64,000 bases of DNA. Source: Allacma fusca (Eukaryota; Arthropoda; Collembola; Symphypleona; Sminthuridae). The DNA lies in the NCBI GenBank assembly GCA_947179485.1, contig OX359247.1, forward strand, positions 64,903,001 through 64,967,000, read 5' to 3'. Shown one piece after another: positions 35,072 through 46,468 of the stretch. Under the pieces are notes generated by a model, which made no database searches, was not told the DNA's origin, and saw only the letters and a program-made list of their open reading frames with translations. Numbering within the stretch: position 1 is the first letter of the stretch; every line of letters begins with the position of its first letter. A program made the position numbers and the translations under genes.

Positions 35072-37996
35072 ATCTGATGCCTGCCTGTGACAATGTCGCC
35101 GCCCTTGCTAATGTATAATGGTGTAATAATTTAAATAATTTATTTATCCCGCTTAAATTTCTATCTCAAATCGGTATTACACCAAGAAGAAGACGGCCCA
35201 CTCCTTCAAATTAGTAGAGAGGATAATCCGGTGGTATATACAGCAAGCCGAAGCTATATATTCGAGTGTGATTGGGGGATGCGTGATGCATAGATGGTCG
35301 TTTTTCTCTCCCTCTGCCTCTTTGTGCGAGGGATGGAATATAGCCTACTCGCACACTCCCTCATCATCAATCGAGTGACAGGTTACGGGTTGTCCTCGTC
35401 CTCGCCCTCGTGAGGGGCTACTTTTAAAATACACCCCTCTCCCTCGCACTCATGAGGGCCCTCGTTATTTTATATTACACGTAAATAACCCCCTACAATT
35501 TCCTACAATACCTGTACCTTCAAATAACTTTTTCGCGGACACTCGGTTAAAATATGACAACTTCAATATGTGTCGACATTCCCCCCAGTTCTGAACGTTC
35601 GGAACTTTTGGAAAGCTTAGAAAGTTTATAAAATTTCCTACAACCTAGCGTTCAAAACTAATTTACAAAAAAAGGTTGTTGAAATATAGTAAAGGTTTTA
35701 CCCAGGTATTTGGGTACAGGTACATATTAGGTTTCGTGGTTGACATAATTGCAAAAAGTATAAAAAACTTGAAAATTTGACAATGTTTTTTTGATTTTGT
35801 CCTGAAAAACAAGTTTAAAATTCTAATTCATCGGTAAAAAGTGCCTATCTTCCTTATATTTGAATTGTCGGCAAAATGGAGACAATTCTGTGGTCAAACT
35901 ACAATATTTTGGTATAAAACACTTTTTTGTCGGTCTTTGACAATAAATCTTCATTATAATCGATTCAGTAGCTCAGAAAATGACTATTATTGATCGAAAC
36001 TGTTTTCTAAGTCTCCAGTTAACAAAGATTAGTCACAAATAGGTTCCATAACCTCAGACCATTAATATTCAATATTAGGGTCCAAAAACGGCATTAAATA
36101 AATATAAACTCCAGGTAGAGCCCTTGTTTACAAATTACCATGTCTTCCCGACATCCTTTATTGAAATTGGAGTTTAATATGAGAAATTCTAACGTAAACA
36201 AGAGGACCTTTTACTTTTAAAAATTTAAACTGGGATTTTTGCGCTAGGCCATAAACCATTTACCTAAAACGTTATGAAGTTGGGCTTGCTACAGAACAAT
36301 TCTATGTATGATATTCGCATAATGATTAAGGTAAGATAAGGTCATCAGTCCTTACATGTGTACTCTGCCTCCCCCTCTTTCGTTCACATCCTTTTCATAG
36401 GTCCTCTCCCTCATGTTCACGAGGGCGCCTAAAATCAACGTGTACTCGCCATCACCCTCGCAGTTTGTGAGAGCGAGGACGAGGGAGAGGGCGAGGCATC
36501 CCTCAATCCCTCGTGAGGGTGCCCATGTATGGCGTGATGCAGATGCAGGAGAGTGGTAATTTAAAGCTTGCCGCGCTCATTCCACTATACTATATAGCAA
36601 GCTGCTCTATGTAGTATACGACTCCACTATATATCGAAGCAAGCTGGTGGTATACGCAGCAACAAGCAAGCCGAGAAGCACAGCGAGCTGAAAAAGCTCG
36701 CCTCTGCAGGGTACATAGATTATTCTACCACAACATTGTCCCTGGAATTTATACTTGTCTTTGCAAAGCTTGCTCTAATAGGAAACTGTCTTAATCTATT
36801 TAATGTAAATTGGTAGTCAGTAGTCACTGGTTATGTTGTTATAAATGTAGCCCGTGACAATATCCTCGCCTTTGCTTTTTATAATGCTTTGGTATACCAG
36901 TAAGCCGCTTTATCCTGCATGGAAATTTGTATTTGCGAACCTATATAAACTCGTTTAGGAGAGCTAAGTTTGAAAATTCTTCTTTTGTTCGTGCTATCAC
37001 TGTCACTTTATAATATTAAGATTCCGTTCCATGGCACCGTGCTAGAGTATTTCTACAGAACAGTGCCTTCTGCCTTCGTTTCGTTTATTAGTTAGAATAG
37101 TAAAAGAGCCCGCTTAGCGTTGTTTTACCGGGCTGCACTCATCTAATTTCAGAATTTTGTTAGAAAGGTGAATTTTCAAAGAAAATGCACCGTTGATTGA
37201 TTTATCGTTTCATTGATTTATAAGAAAAATAACATGGCGTGTTTGGAACATCAGAAATTGGACACAAAAATGTCTTAATACTGTTTCATCAAGTTTTAAT
37301 AAACTAACAATAACTACCTGGAAACTGAACATCAAAATTGTCAGTTTCATAATTGTCAGTAAAGATGAGGAAATTCAGCTTGAGCGAAAGTGAGACTCAA
37401 ATCCATACTCACTCCTCAAAACCTGTATGAGATGGAGAGAAGCATTAGTGCTGGATGGATGAATGGTTGATGTGTGTATGTGCGGCTCTGGGTAATGAAA
37501 ATGGGTCAGAATGAGAACTTGTCTTTTGGGGCCGAGTGGCTCTTTTAATTTAATACACAACAAATAATACTCAACATAATACACAACAATAATAAGAAAA
37601 TTATTGCGTTTGCAACTTTGAGTGTAAAGGAAAATGTGAGGGTTTAGGTTAATTTGCATCTAGATAAGGTGGTTTAGAGTTCGGGAAATTTACAGTGGAA
37701 GGCAATTTTTTAATAAATAAACATTCTTATCTCTAAGATTTAGGAGTGACTGACCGGTCAAATACAGTGACATTTTATCGCTTAGACAAAACTACGCAAA
37801 CCAAATGAGGGTAGAGAATGTGTCAAGTTCTCAGGTGTGGACAAAACCCATCTTTGCAAAACTCAACTTGCATGATTTTTTTTGCTATATCGAGAATTCT
37901 TGGACCACTATTTTAAAACATGGTTTTAACCATCTGAATGAAATTGCTGTAAAATTATGGAATTCATTCTTTTAACATTGTCCATTTTTTTGGAAT
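35072..37996. repeat. Non-coding DNA with CCCTCGTGAGGG-rich foldback arms
   Basis: Arms at about 35385-35465 and 36395-36530 are rich in CTCGTCCTCGCCCTCGTGAG and its complement and stand out by high G+C. The 0.9 kb between is A+T-rich. AAGCAAGCYG words occur at 35235 and again at 36590-36690. This suggests a foldback or MITE element, but the ends are unclear. 36700-37996 shows nothing supported. Confidence 0.5.
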
Positions 37997-38491
37997 TAGT
38001 GGTCGGATCGATTCAATTTGATTCGAATTTTTCAATTTGATTCAATTTGAAGCTTGAATTGAATCGAAAAACCGATTTTCGATTCAATTTGCCCCAAAGC
38101 AATTCAATTCGATTCAATTCACTCAGTGAATCGAATTGAATTGTAAATCGAACGATTCAAGTGGGAAAATACAAAATTTTACTTATGTTACTGGAGTGTC
38201 GTATACATATTGTAAAGGGTATTGTAAAAGCTACGCTAAAATAACAAACGTTGTGGTATACGTAGTATTTGGACTTTGAATATGCGTGAAAAAAGTACCC
38301 GTGCGCAGCCGAAGCGGTTTTGATGAATTGTTTGAATTGCAATTCACATAATATGATTCGATTCAGTTCAATACCCAAATCGAATCATTCGATTTGGCTT
38401 TGCTGCAAATCGAATCGAAATATTATTGAATCGAATTGAATTGAATCGAATCGAAAATTTCCAATTCTGAATTGAATTGGTCCGACCACTA
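37997..38491. mobile_element. hAT-type MITE, family TAGTGGTCGG, solo copy
   Basis: The ends TAGTGGTCGGATCG and CCGACCACTA are flanked by the perfect 8-bp duplication TTTGGAAT (37989-37996, 38492-38499). It is the inverse-oriented relative of the outer copy at 4745-5870 and contains the unoccupied AACATAAG site (near 38185-38195). Apparent peptides inside are artefacts of the repeat. Confidence 0.92.
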
Positions 38492-38499
38492 TTTGGAAT

Positions 38500-39055
38500 C
38501 ATACTTGTTTTGTGGCATCCCGGTACAAAATGTTTGAAAATAATATTTATGCATAGACCCTATGCTCTCACCGGAGAGTTCAATGTACATCCATAACTTA
38601 CAACAACACTTTTGGGTGTGTAACATGATGACTCCGGTAGCATTTACACAAACCCCGCTTCGTGTTAAGGTTTCGTAATAGCATTACAATGTCCGACTTT
38701 GAATTTCAAGATATGATTTGGCATTAGTAGTTGAGAAAGTAAGACATTCAAGTCATTCCACTCCTGGACAAGCATCAGCAGGTTCTAAGGAGAACCTATC
38801 CCCAAGCCCCTTGTCCAGTGCAGTGTCTCTTTCCTATATCCCTTCCTTAAAACCTGTGGCTCGAAGCTTGTGTTTATAATTACATATATATACTGGTTTT
38901 GCTTCTATTTGGCATTTACCTTGGTTGGTGGTTTCTATTGCTAAAACAATCTAACTATGCAATTAAATAATTGTAAATTGCGCTCAGATAAACTAATGCG
39001 AAACGGGCTATGTTTAGCTTGTAAAAGGTGTAAAAGCACCACCGCAAATGCTTAA
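38500..39055. other. Non-coding, possibly LINE 5' region
   Basis: There is no gene. Around 39000 a peptide-like CLACKRCKS stretch could be the start of the LINE copy that follows. Confidence 0.3.
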
Positions 39056-40863
39056 ACATCTCACTCGGGGTTTACAGAGCTATTGGCGTTGATCTTTTAT
39101 GCTGTGCTGACTGTGAGTTATTCTCTGTAGATGATAAAGTGGAGCTGCCTAATCTAAGTAATGTAAATACTTCTATCATTGAATGTGCTGAATTTAGTGA
39201 ACATAAATTAATCAATAAATTAACTAAGTTTCTGTCTAAATATTCAAAATTTTGAAATGCACAAGCTAGAGAAAATTAAATTTTTGCTCTGGAATGGAAA
39301 GATTGAAGTTGCATTGTTTGTTGAAACATTTTTTAATAATGCTACTAATGACATCCTATATGCGATACCTGGGTATAACTTGATTAGACAGGATAGAACT
39401 GATGGCCTCAAAGGTGGTGGCTTATGTATGTATTTAAACAGACGACTCAAATTTAAGAGTATGGCACGATCGTTTGAACCTTTTAATTGTGGTGTAGAGG
39501 TATTAGTAGTCATGTTTGGATTATCTGAATTCCTTTCGAACATAATAATACTGGTATATAGACCGCTTTCTTGTTCCGTTGAAAAGTTTTTTTATTTCTA
39601 AACTTATTGTTTAAATTTTTCATGGAAGCGAAATGCAAATGTTTCATTATTGGTGACACTAATATTGATTTATATGTCACAAATTCTAATTCTCTCAAAC
39701 TTTCAACCTGCCTCTATTTACAGTTACAAGCAACTTATTTCTGTTCCAACTCCTGAAGCCTATGGCAAATGTACCTCTACCTCGCGGTTTACAATTTGAA
39801 TGGAATGTAAAACCTACAGGGTTGTCTGACCTTGATTTCATAACTTTTAACATAAGTTTAAAATGTCCATCATTGTATATGTAAACTACATTACAGGTAG
39901 GAACTTTAAAGATTTTGACTGGTCAACTCTTAACACTGATCTATGTAAAATCGATTGGACGTTTCTTGAATCAGATAAATGTAGCATAGATGCCGTTTTC
40001 AATTTTATCAATACAACTCTACGGGTGCACCTTGGTGAATTTGTGCCTCTGAAAAGAAAGCGTGTAAAATTATTTGTCAAATTCTGGGTTAGGCCTGCCA
40101 TTATTAAACAAATTAAACTAAGAGTTGATTTTAAAAAAATTGCAGTGCTGCAGAGCTCTCCGGGTGAAACTGAAACTTCGTCTCGCAATGTCTGGAATCT
40201 AGTAGATGAGCTTACTGGAAAATTGAAGAAAAGTGGTACATATATACAGACGTTAAATGATAACAACACTACCTATACTGATGACAAGACAATATGTGAC
40301 CTACTAGCTGCTTCGTTCACTGTGCATGTGATTATACGGACACTGATATTCAAACATTTAAAGCAAATCTTCCACAGTCCTTTGTATATACACCTATAAC
40401 AACTAAGGAAATACGATATGCAGTTAGACGTATGCGCTGTATAAACAATAAGCATGAAACTGAATTTTGATTTTTTTTTGAATAGTGCAGCTATCATGAC
40501 ACCGCTGTTACTACTATTCAATCTTATATTGTGTAAACTATAAGCTACTCTCTGCAAGCCGCTTATAAAGGTTCTGTGTTTGGAGACTTAAGGAAAGCAT
40601 TTAACTGTGTATCGCGTATTTTACTATTGAAAAAATTGAGATCTACTACAATTGTGATGTGTGTACTTTGCATGAACTAGCTGATTATTTACAAGATAGA
40701 AGTTTTCCGATTTACATGAATGGTAAGCTTACAGACTAGCATTGATAGCAATGGTGTCCCACAGGGTTCTGTACTTGGTCCATTACTTTTCATTGTTTTT
40801 CTTCGATGTAGGTGCTGAATTATGTATTGCATTTGTAGTTTATGCTGATGATCTTGTTGTATA

Positions 40864-42189
40864 CAGTCACTTGCCATAATTTTGAATTACGACGTCTCCA
40901 ATGTACAAAAGCATGTATAAAATACATTGACGGCGCTTTCAACGAAAGACCATCCTAATTCCTACACGTTCCGTATCAAGCTGTTCAAACTGATTTTCAG
41001 GTGGAGGAGGATCTAAAAAATTGAAATATATACCTCACACTACTAAAAACCTCACACTGGCCGTTCAGGGATCAGGAAGTCGACCGTCAAATAATGAAGA
41101 CAAACATAAATTAGGAACGTGGCGACTAAATCTGATCGCTAAAAGCGTAAAAAGCAACGTACGCGTCAACCTGAGTAATTGTACGGTAAAGCAAACACTC
41201 AGGGAAGCTTATTAAAACAGAAAAATTGTCCGGAAAAAATCGTTGCAAAAACAAGGCAATGAGCAAGGAATTTTTCCAAATGTGGAGATAACTACTTGTG
41301 TAAATTTCTCTGGTCTCCGGTTTCCAAAATCTGCATTTGTGGTACGGTAAGGACATCCATGAGTGTGAAGAATCCCAGAAAGACTACAGCCAGGGTTCAC
41401 CAAGTTTACCGTCAAACGCGGAGATAAACTTATCTAGCACACTCTTAAAAATCTCCGCCTATAAGCATTACTTTACCTTGTGCTTATGTTTAGGTTTGGT
41501 GAAGGTAAGGGGCTGTTTTGTGCTAATGGCGTGGGGAATCTTGTTAGCATTTAAACCACTATTAACAAGGAGATCAACCAGGCCATCCTAAAGAAATATC
41601 TGATGGAATCAGATGAAGAATTGAAAAAATTCCTGGGGATTAATTGTTAAGCAGGAGAGCAACCCGAAGCAATCAACCAAAACTGTGCACGTATGGTTTC
41701 AAAAGTGCCACAAAAGTGTCCTCCCGTGGCCTGCTCAATCGCCTAATATGAATCCCATGGAATTTTTTTTGATGAGCTTAAAAGTGTGCTCCGTGATGGC
41801 CCCCACCTGGCCAAGAATAATCTTGAACTACATCCGATTCTCCCGGAAGAATTGTACCATATTCCGCCCAAAAAGATGCGAAAACTAATTAAGTCGGTCC
41901 GCAAAATAATTCAGGACCTTAGTAAGGTCCGTCTCGGGGTTACGCTCTATTAAAACCGAGAAGTGGTAACAATAATGCAAAATTTTGTGACTCACATTTC
42001 TGATTTTTTTTTGTTCTCCAATTTTTTTAAACAATTTAAAAAGTTAAATCCTTGCTTTTCCCCCTACCTATCTCTTCTTAAAACCTCTTTTTGTAAGGTC
42101 TTAGAATTTCAGCCCTGTAGTACAAGTTCAAGTTATCCATTGGAAACCACTTGTACACGCTTGTAATTCAAAATTATGGACACTGACTG
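40864..42189 (+). mobile_element. Tc1-type element inserted in LINE copy 2
   Basis: The ends CAGTCACTTGCCATAATTTT and complement of CAGTCAGTGTCCATAATTTT are flanked by TA (40862-40863, 42190-42191). The length is 1,326 bp. LINE coding continues on both sides, which confirms the boundaries. Confidence 0.9.
41100..41895 (+). pseudogene. Tc1-type transposase, degenerate
   Basis: An N-terminal helix-turn-helix-like stretch (LSNCTVKQTLREAY, about 41170) is followed by broken catalytic parts. The C-terminal block VLPWPAQSPNMNPMEFF (about 41718) then continues in a neighbouring frame with DELKSVLRDGPHLAKNNLE. WPAQSPNMNPME is the Tc1 signature before the last catalytic acid. Several frame breaks mean it is inactive. 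Confidence 0.85.
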
Positions 42190-42340
42190 TATATCCACGG
42201 TACATGTATAACGAGTTTGTTTGCGACCATGAAAATAGTTCTAGATAAGCTGAATCAATGGATGGGGGTTAACACTCTTACCATTAATATTTCTAAGACA
42301 AAATACTTAATTTTTCATAAATCCTGTACGGTTGGTACTA

Positions 42341-44115
42341 GACATGTCAACTACGGTATCGTAGTACGGTAGTACCGTAATTACCGTAAAAAATTTAGGT
42401 ACGGTTTAGGTACGATAATTATCGGTTTTTTGAAGCGATATCGTAGCTCCATACGATATCGTCAATCCAGCGGAAGGCTCATAAAATTGTGGTGTTACAT
42501 ACTCGAATTTTCATTAAAAAGAGTTAAACTCAAAAATGAAAGGAATTCGTTCGACAATAAAGATTGTGTCAATATGGAAAAAAACTTAATAGAATTGATT
42601 ATTTAGAATCTAAACCAAGTCGTGCGTCTAGTAATTCAAGTGTTTGAAGTCATTTTTTGAGTCGGTCTGACGGCATGATGGCACTTCACCTGTTATGAGA
42701 AAGAGATGGAAAGTCACTTCCTAAATTAATATAAGTAAGACCGAATTCGGTAAAGATTTCGTTTAGGAAAAATTACTAGAAGATAGATCGAAGAATTCAG
42801 TATCGTTTTCTATATTTTATGATTTTCATATTTTGCATACGAATATAAAAAAGGAAAGGACACCGCACAATCCTTACGAGAAAATGCCCTCTGTTCGATT
42901 TTAACGAAAAAATTACAGCAGGGTTCGCGTAGATGCGTAGATCATTTTTGATAATTGCCCCGAAAAATCTGACGACGGGATTCGGACATATCCCGGATCA
43001 AAGTTAGCAAAAAATGAGGGGGGCTCATGGGGTACCAAAAAATTCAAATAGTGAAAAGTAGCAATATTACTTGAGATAGATATTGAGATCGGGGGTCACA
43101 GCTCGGTCATCGTGTCACAAACTGGAACCAAACTTGACAGACTACTCAACCATCTTTAAAACAACGGTTCTAGCTTATTTGCGGGCAATTCGAATGATTT
43201 TTAATCACCAAATCCTGTATGGGTAAGATATTGACCTCGGGGGTCACAGCTCGGTCATCGTGTCACAAACTGGAACCAAACTTGACAGGCAACTCATCTG
43301 GGCTTAAACCAAAAGTTCTAGCCTATTTGCGGGCAATTCGAATGATTTTTAGGTACCAAATCCGGTATGGGTAAGATATTAACCTCGGGGGTTACAGCTG
43401 GGTCATCGTGTCACAAACTGCAACCAAACTCGGCACACGTTTAATATGTGTCTAATTAAAGCCCTTATTCCAATCTGGGCCAGTTTTGTCACCGTTTAGA
43501 TTATGAAACCGGTATCAACGCTCTTTGACCTCTTGAGGTCAGTATCTTGGAATGTTGAGGTCATATCTCGCTGAATTTTTTTTTGCACGTTATTTAATTT
43601 TTATTCTTGCCATTTTTGAAGTAATATTGCTACTTTTCACTGTTTGAATTTTTTGGTACCCCATGAGCCCCCCTCATTTTTTGATAACTTTGACCCGGGA
43701 TATCTCCGAATCCCGTCGTCAGATTTTTTCAGGGCAATTATCAAAAATGATCTACGCATTAAAGCGCACCCTGCATTAATGTTTTCGTTAAAATCGAACA
43801 GAGGACATTTTCTCGTAAGGATTGTGCGGTGTCCTTTGAATGTTTTTCAAACTAGCTTATTTTATAAGGAATTTCTGCACATTTAATACTCTCACATTAA
43901 TTGACATCAAAGACGCTAAACTGATTGTTGAATAACTGAGGTTGGATTTTTTACTTCATATCTTTACACACATACCATAAAAATCGACTTGTATTCGTGT
44001 TTTTACCATAATCGGATTAATTTACAATACCGTACCTTACAAATATTACCGGAGTTTTTCCACTTTACGGTAACGGTAATTACGGTATTTTAAACAAGAA
44101 CGGTATGAACATGTC
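42341..44115. mobile_element. 1,775-bp foldback DNA element, copy 1
   Basis: The termini GACATGTCAACTACGGTA and complement of GACATGTTCATACCG are flanked by TA (42339-42340, 44116-44117). Arms of roughly 0.5-0.7 kb are imperfect inverse complements. The centre holds three 148-bp tandem units starting GGGTCACAGC at 43093, 43241 and 43389. There is no credible gene; the 80-codon stretch at 43644-43886 falls in an arm and recurs unchanged in copy 2 at 55617-59453. Confidence 0.92.
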
Positions 44116-44117
44116 TA

Positions 44118-44432
44118 ATTTCCATACACCCCGATTCTAACCCACATTATGATGAGGCACAATGGAGACCAAGGCGATGAAGATTGCAACAACGCAGTTG
44201 AAAATTGGAACCGGCATATAAAGCATCGGGAACACGGGAGCAAGAGAAAGGTCAAAGTCGGTCGATTTTTACGAGCCAGTAAACGTAAGATGCAGGGTAC
44301 GTTGAGGGTCGGGTTTCAGTGTGACGTGTTCATTCGTTTAGGTCAACATGCGAACAAAAAGTTATATTTTATGTAGGTCGTTATAACGAATACAAAGGGA
44401 ACTTCGTACGTTATTACCTTAGCAAAGGGATT
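44118..44432 (+). other. Upstream part of the protease-like ORF, exon limits unclear
   Basis: The protein frame of the next entry stays open back to about 44322 (with KVIFYVGRYNEYKGNF), while 44149-44320 is open in another frame with a basic peptide. A short intron (for example an acceptor at TTTCAG near 44318) or a frameshift could join them. Confidence 0.4.
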
Positions 44433-45437
44433 TTGGAAAGTCGCCAAACTGCAAAGAAAACTCCCAGAAGGAAAGTGGTACCTGTGTCCAACAGACGAAT
44501 AGTTCCTGCTGAAGCCCCTCAAAGCACTTGGGAAGAGCAATGGAATCGAGGTTCAAGCCTAGTTGCTTTGCGGAACGCAGTTCCACGTACTCTTTTTGAT
44601 GTACCATTGATTCCTTGGGGCACGCCTGCAGAGGAACAAACTCCTTATAAGTTTTTTAATACTTGCACTATTGATAACGTAATGATGATTCTTTCAGTCT
44701 TGTATGACCAAAATATAGGTTTTAGGCGATTTTCGGAAAGCTGCAAGCACCAGAATTGCTCAGTCAGTGATGCAATAATTATTATTGACTCCATAAACTT
44801 TGTAAAACTTGGCCAGTTTACAAATGCCAGAATAACATGGGTCGGGGAGCTAATGAAAAAGAATCCTTTGGAGTGCTTGAATCTCAAAGGGATGGAGGAT
44901 TTGTATGGTATTTTCCCTTTGAATCCTGTTTTGAACAAACTGCAGGAAGTGCACAGGTGCCCAATGCACGGTGAGTTCTTCATTGAAAATGTTGCAACTG
45001 CGTGCCTTGGATTGTTTACTATTGCAGATACGGTACGACATCTAAATAGCCGCTTGCCAACAACATGCACCAGATCCAACAATGGGACATGTAGTCGTCT
45101 CCATGCAACATCTTCGTTCTCTCCTTGCCCAGGCTACGATCAGCCAGTTTTTGTTTTTACTTGCAAGGAAGTTCCTGAGGGCACCGAACTTGGTAATGAA
45201 TTTGCTGGCCTGGAAAAGCATAACGATTTACCAAAAGATATCGTCATCCTTGGAAAGCGGTACCTGTTGTATGCTGTGACACTATGTAGGGCGGGAGACC
45301 ATTACTGTGCATTCTTTTATTCCAGTAACCGGTGGTACTTCTATGATGCCTTGAACAGGCAACTTACCGAGGAGATCCCAAGGTACGATTGCATTTCTTC
45401 CTCTTGGTACGTAGAGCGCCGATGTGTGTGTACGTAG
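44433..45437 (+). CDS. Papain-fold (USP/Ulp-like) cysteine protease-like protein
   Basis: This is a 334-codon frame. A Cys box FFNTCTIDNVMMIL (Cys78) is followed about 210 residues later by a His box GDHYCAFFY (His290) and WYFYDALN (Asp305). This order and spacing fit a papain-fold peptidase of the ubiquitin-protease or SUMO-protease kind. Cysteines at 176, 213, 220 and 232 may form a metal-binding insert. The first codons may not be the native start, because the frame is open upstream to about 44322. It lies directly before the hAT element, whose left duplication starts at 45483, and just after a foldback element. It could be a host gene, an exon of a larger gene, or cargo of an unrecognised transposon. 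The family call is inference from motifs. Confidence 0.6.
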   Translation: MESRQTAKKTPRRKVVPVSNRRIVPAEAPQSTWEEQWNRGSSLVALRNAVPRTLFDVPLIPWGTPAEEQTPYKFFNTCTIDNVMMILSVLYDQNIGFRRFSESCKHQNCSVSDAIIIIDSINFVKLGQFTNARITWVGELMKKNPLECLNLKGMEDLYGIFPLNPVLNKLQEVHRCPMHGEFFIENVATACLGLFTIADTVRHLNSRLPTTCTRSNNGTCSRLHATSSFSPCPGYDQPVFVFTCKEVPEGTELGNEFAGLEKHNDLPKDIVILGKRYLLYAVTLCRAGDHYCAFFYSSNRWYFYDALNRQLTEEIPRYDCISSSWYVERRCVCT

Positions 45438-46468
45438 TGTAGCAGGTTGTGTGGGGCGTAGATGTAATGGCTAATAACAACAGCTTGTACCATACTTGCA
45501 GTTTTGACGCAAAGTTCAAATTCAGTTCAATTAACTTTAAAATAATTGGCGTGCCGTTCAGTTACGTTCAATTCACCGTGCCCAAAGATTGTAAGAGTTC
45601 AGTTCAATTCACTACGTACATTTCAGTCCTTAAGTTTAGTTCAGTTTATCCTTGCCCGTAGTCGTTCACAGTTCAATTCAATTCATTGTACATGTTTCGG
45701 TCGTTAAGTTCAGTTCATTACCGTGTGAATTAGTTAAAGGCATTCATTGTATATTTTAATAGCGCTTACTTTAATTATGACAGCTGACTTTGAATTTACA
45801 TGCACATACAGTATTTTTGTAAATTATCAGTCTTTGAACTAAAAAGTAAATGCAAACTTGAGTTTCGTCATATTTGATTTGAATTTGCATTCAACACACG
45901 TATCATTTTTGTATTACTATAAATAGGAGAAGTCTCTATACCGAATTAATTTTTCAGTAGCAGGAAAACTTCAATTCGTACATTTAACTTTAAGAAAATT
46001 ACCATTGTTTTTCTCCGTAGTATGAATTAGTCTAAAGTTGCTGTTTCTGTTTATTATTATAAAATTTTGTTGAACTCCAACAACTAGAAATTACCAACGT
46101 TAGGTGCTCGGTAAAAATAAATATTACTATTAATTTTCAGAAATTTTCGTAGTTCGTAAGCCTGTATTCACATACTACGGTAACAATTTTGTTGCTTAAA
46201 TATCCGTTGCTTCCATCTTCAATCAATTTTGAAAATTATTCATATTTATGTCGGAATTGAGAACGCCTAAATACTTGCAAAATTTTATTTTATTGTTCGT
46301 TAAATGACAACAGTCTAAATTTAAAGGAATCATTACTTATTTAACTGTAATGGTTCGGGGAGCACAAATAGCATAATAAAATAAGAAGCAAGAGCACTTA
46401 TGAGAAACAAAATAATTTTTCATACTAGTATTCACCAACTGTTGATAAAAGGTCTGACTAAAGGTGTC

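Larger units (their letters stand above)
39060..42340 (+). pseudogene. LINE copy 2, broken and interrupted
   Basis: It is the same family as the element at 0.3-3.2 kb. ELFSVDDKVELPNL precedes the endonuclease (VETFFNNATNDILYAIPGYN, IILVYRP). Next come the linker FDWSTLNTDLCKIDWTFLE, NGVPQGSVLGPLLFIVFL (about 40750) and YADDLVVYS (about 40840-40866). A Tc1 element (40864-42189) splits the gene here; the frame resumes as KIVLDKLNQWMGVNTLTINI (about 42230) and KTKYLIFHKS, then is cut by the foldback element at 42341. Multiple stops and frameshifts occur. The 3' part was not found beyond 44117. Confidence 0.88.

Noticed and set aside
43644-43886. 80-codon open frame present identically at 58982-59224
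   Set aside because: Both lie in an arm of the foldback element. Duplication of the element explains the conservation, and there is no protein signature.
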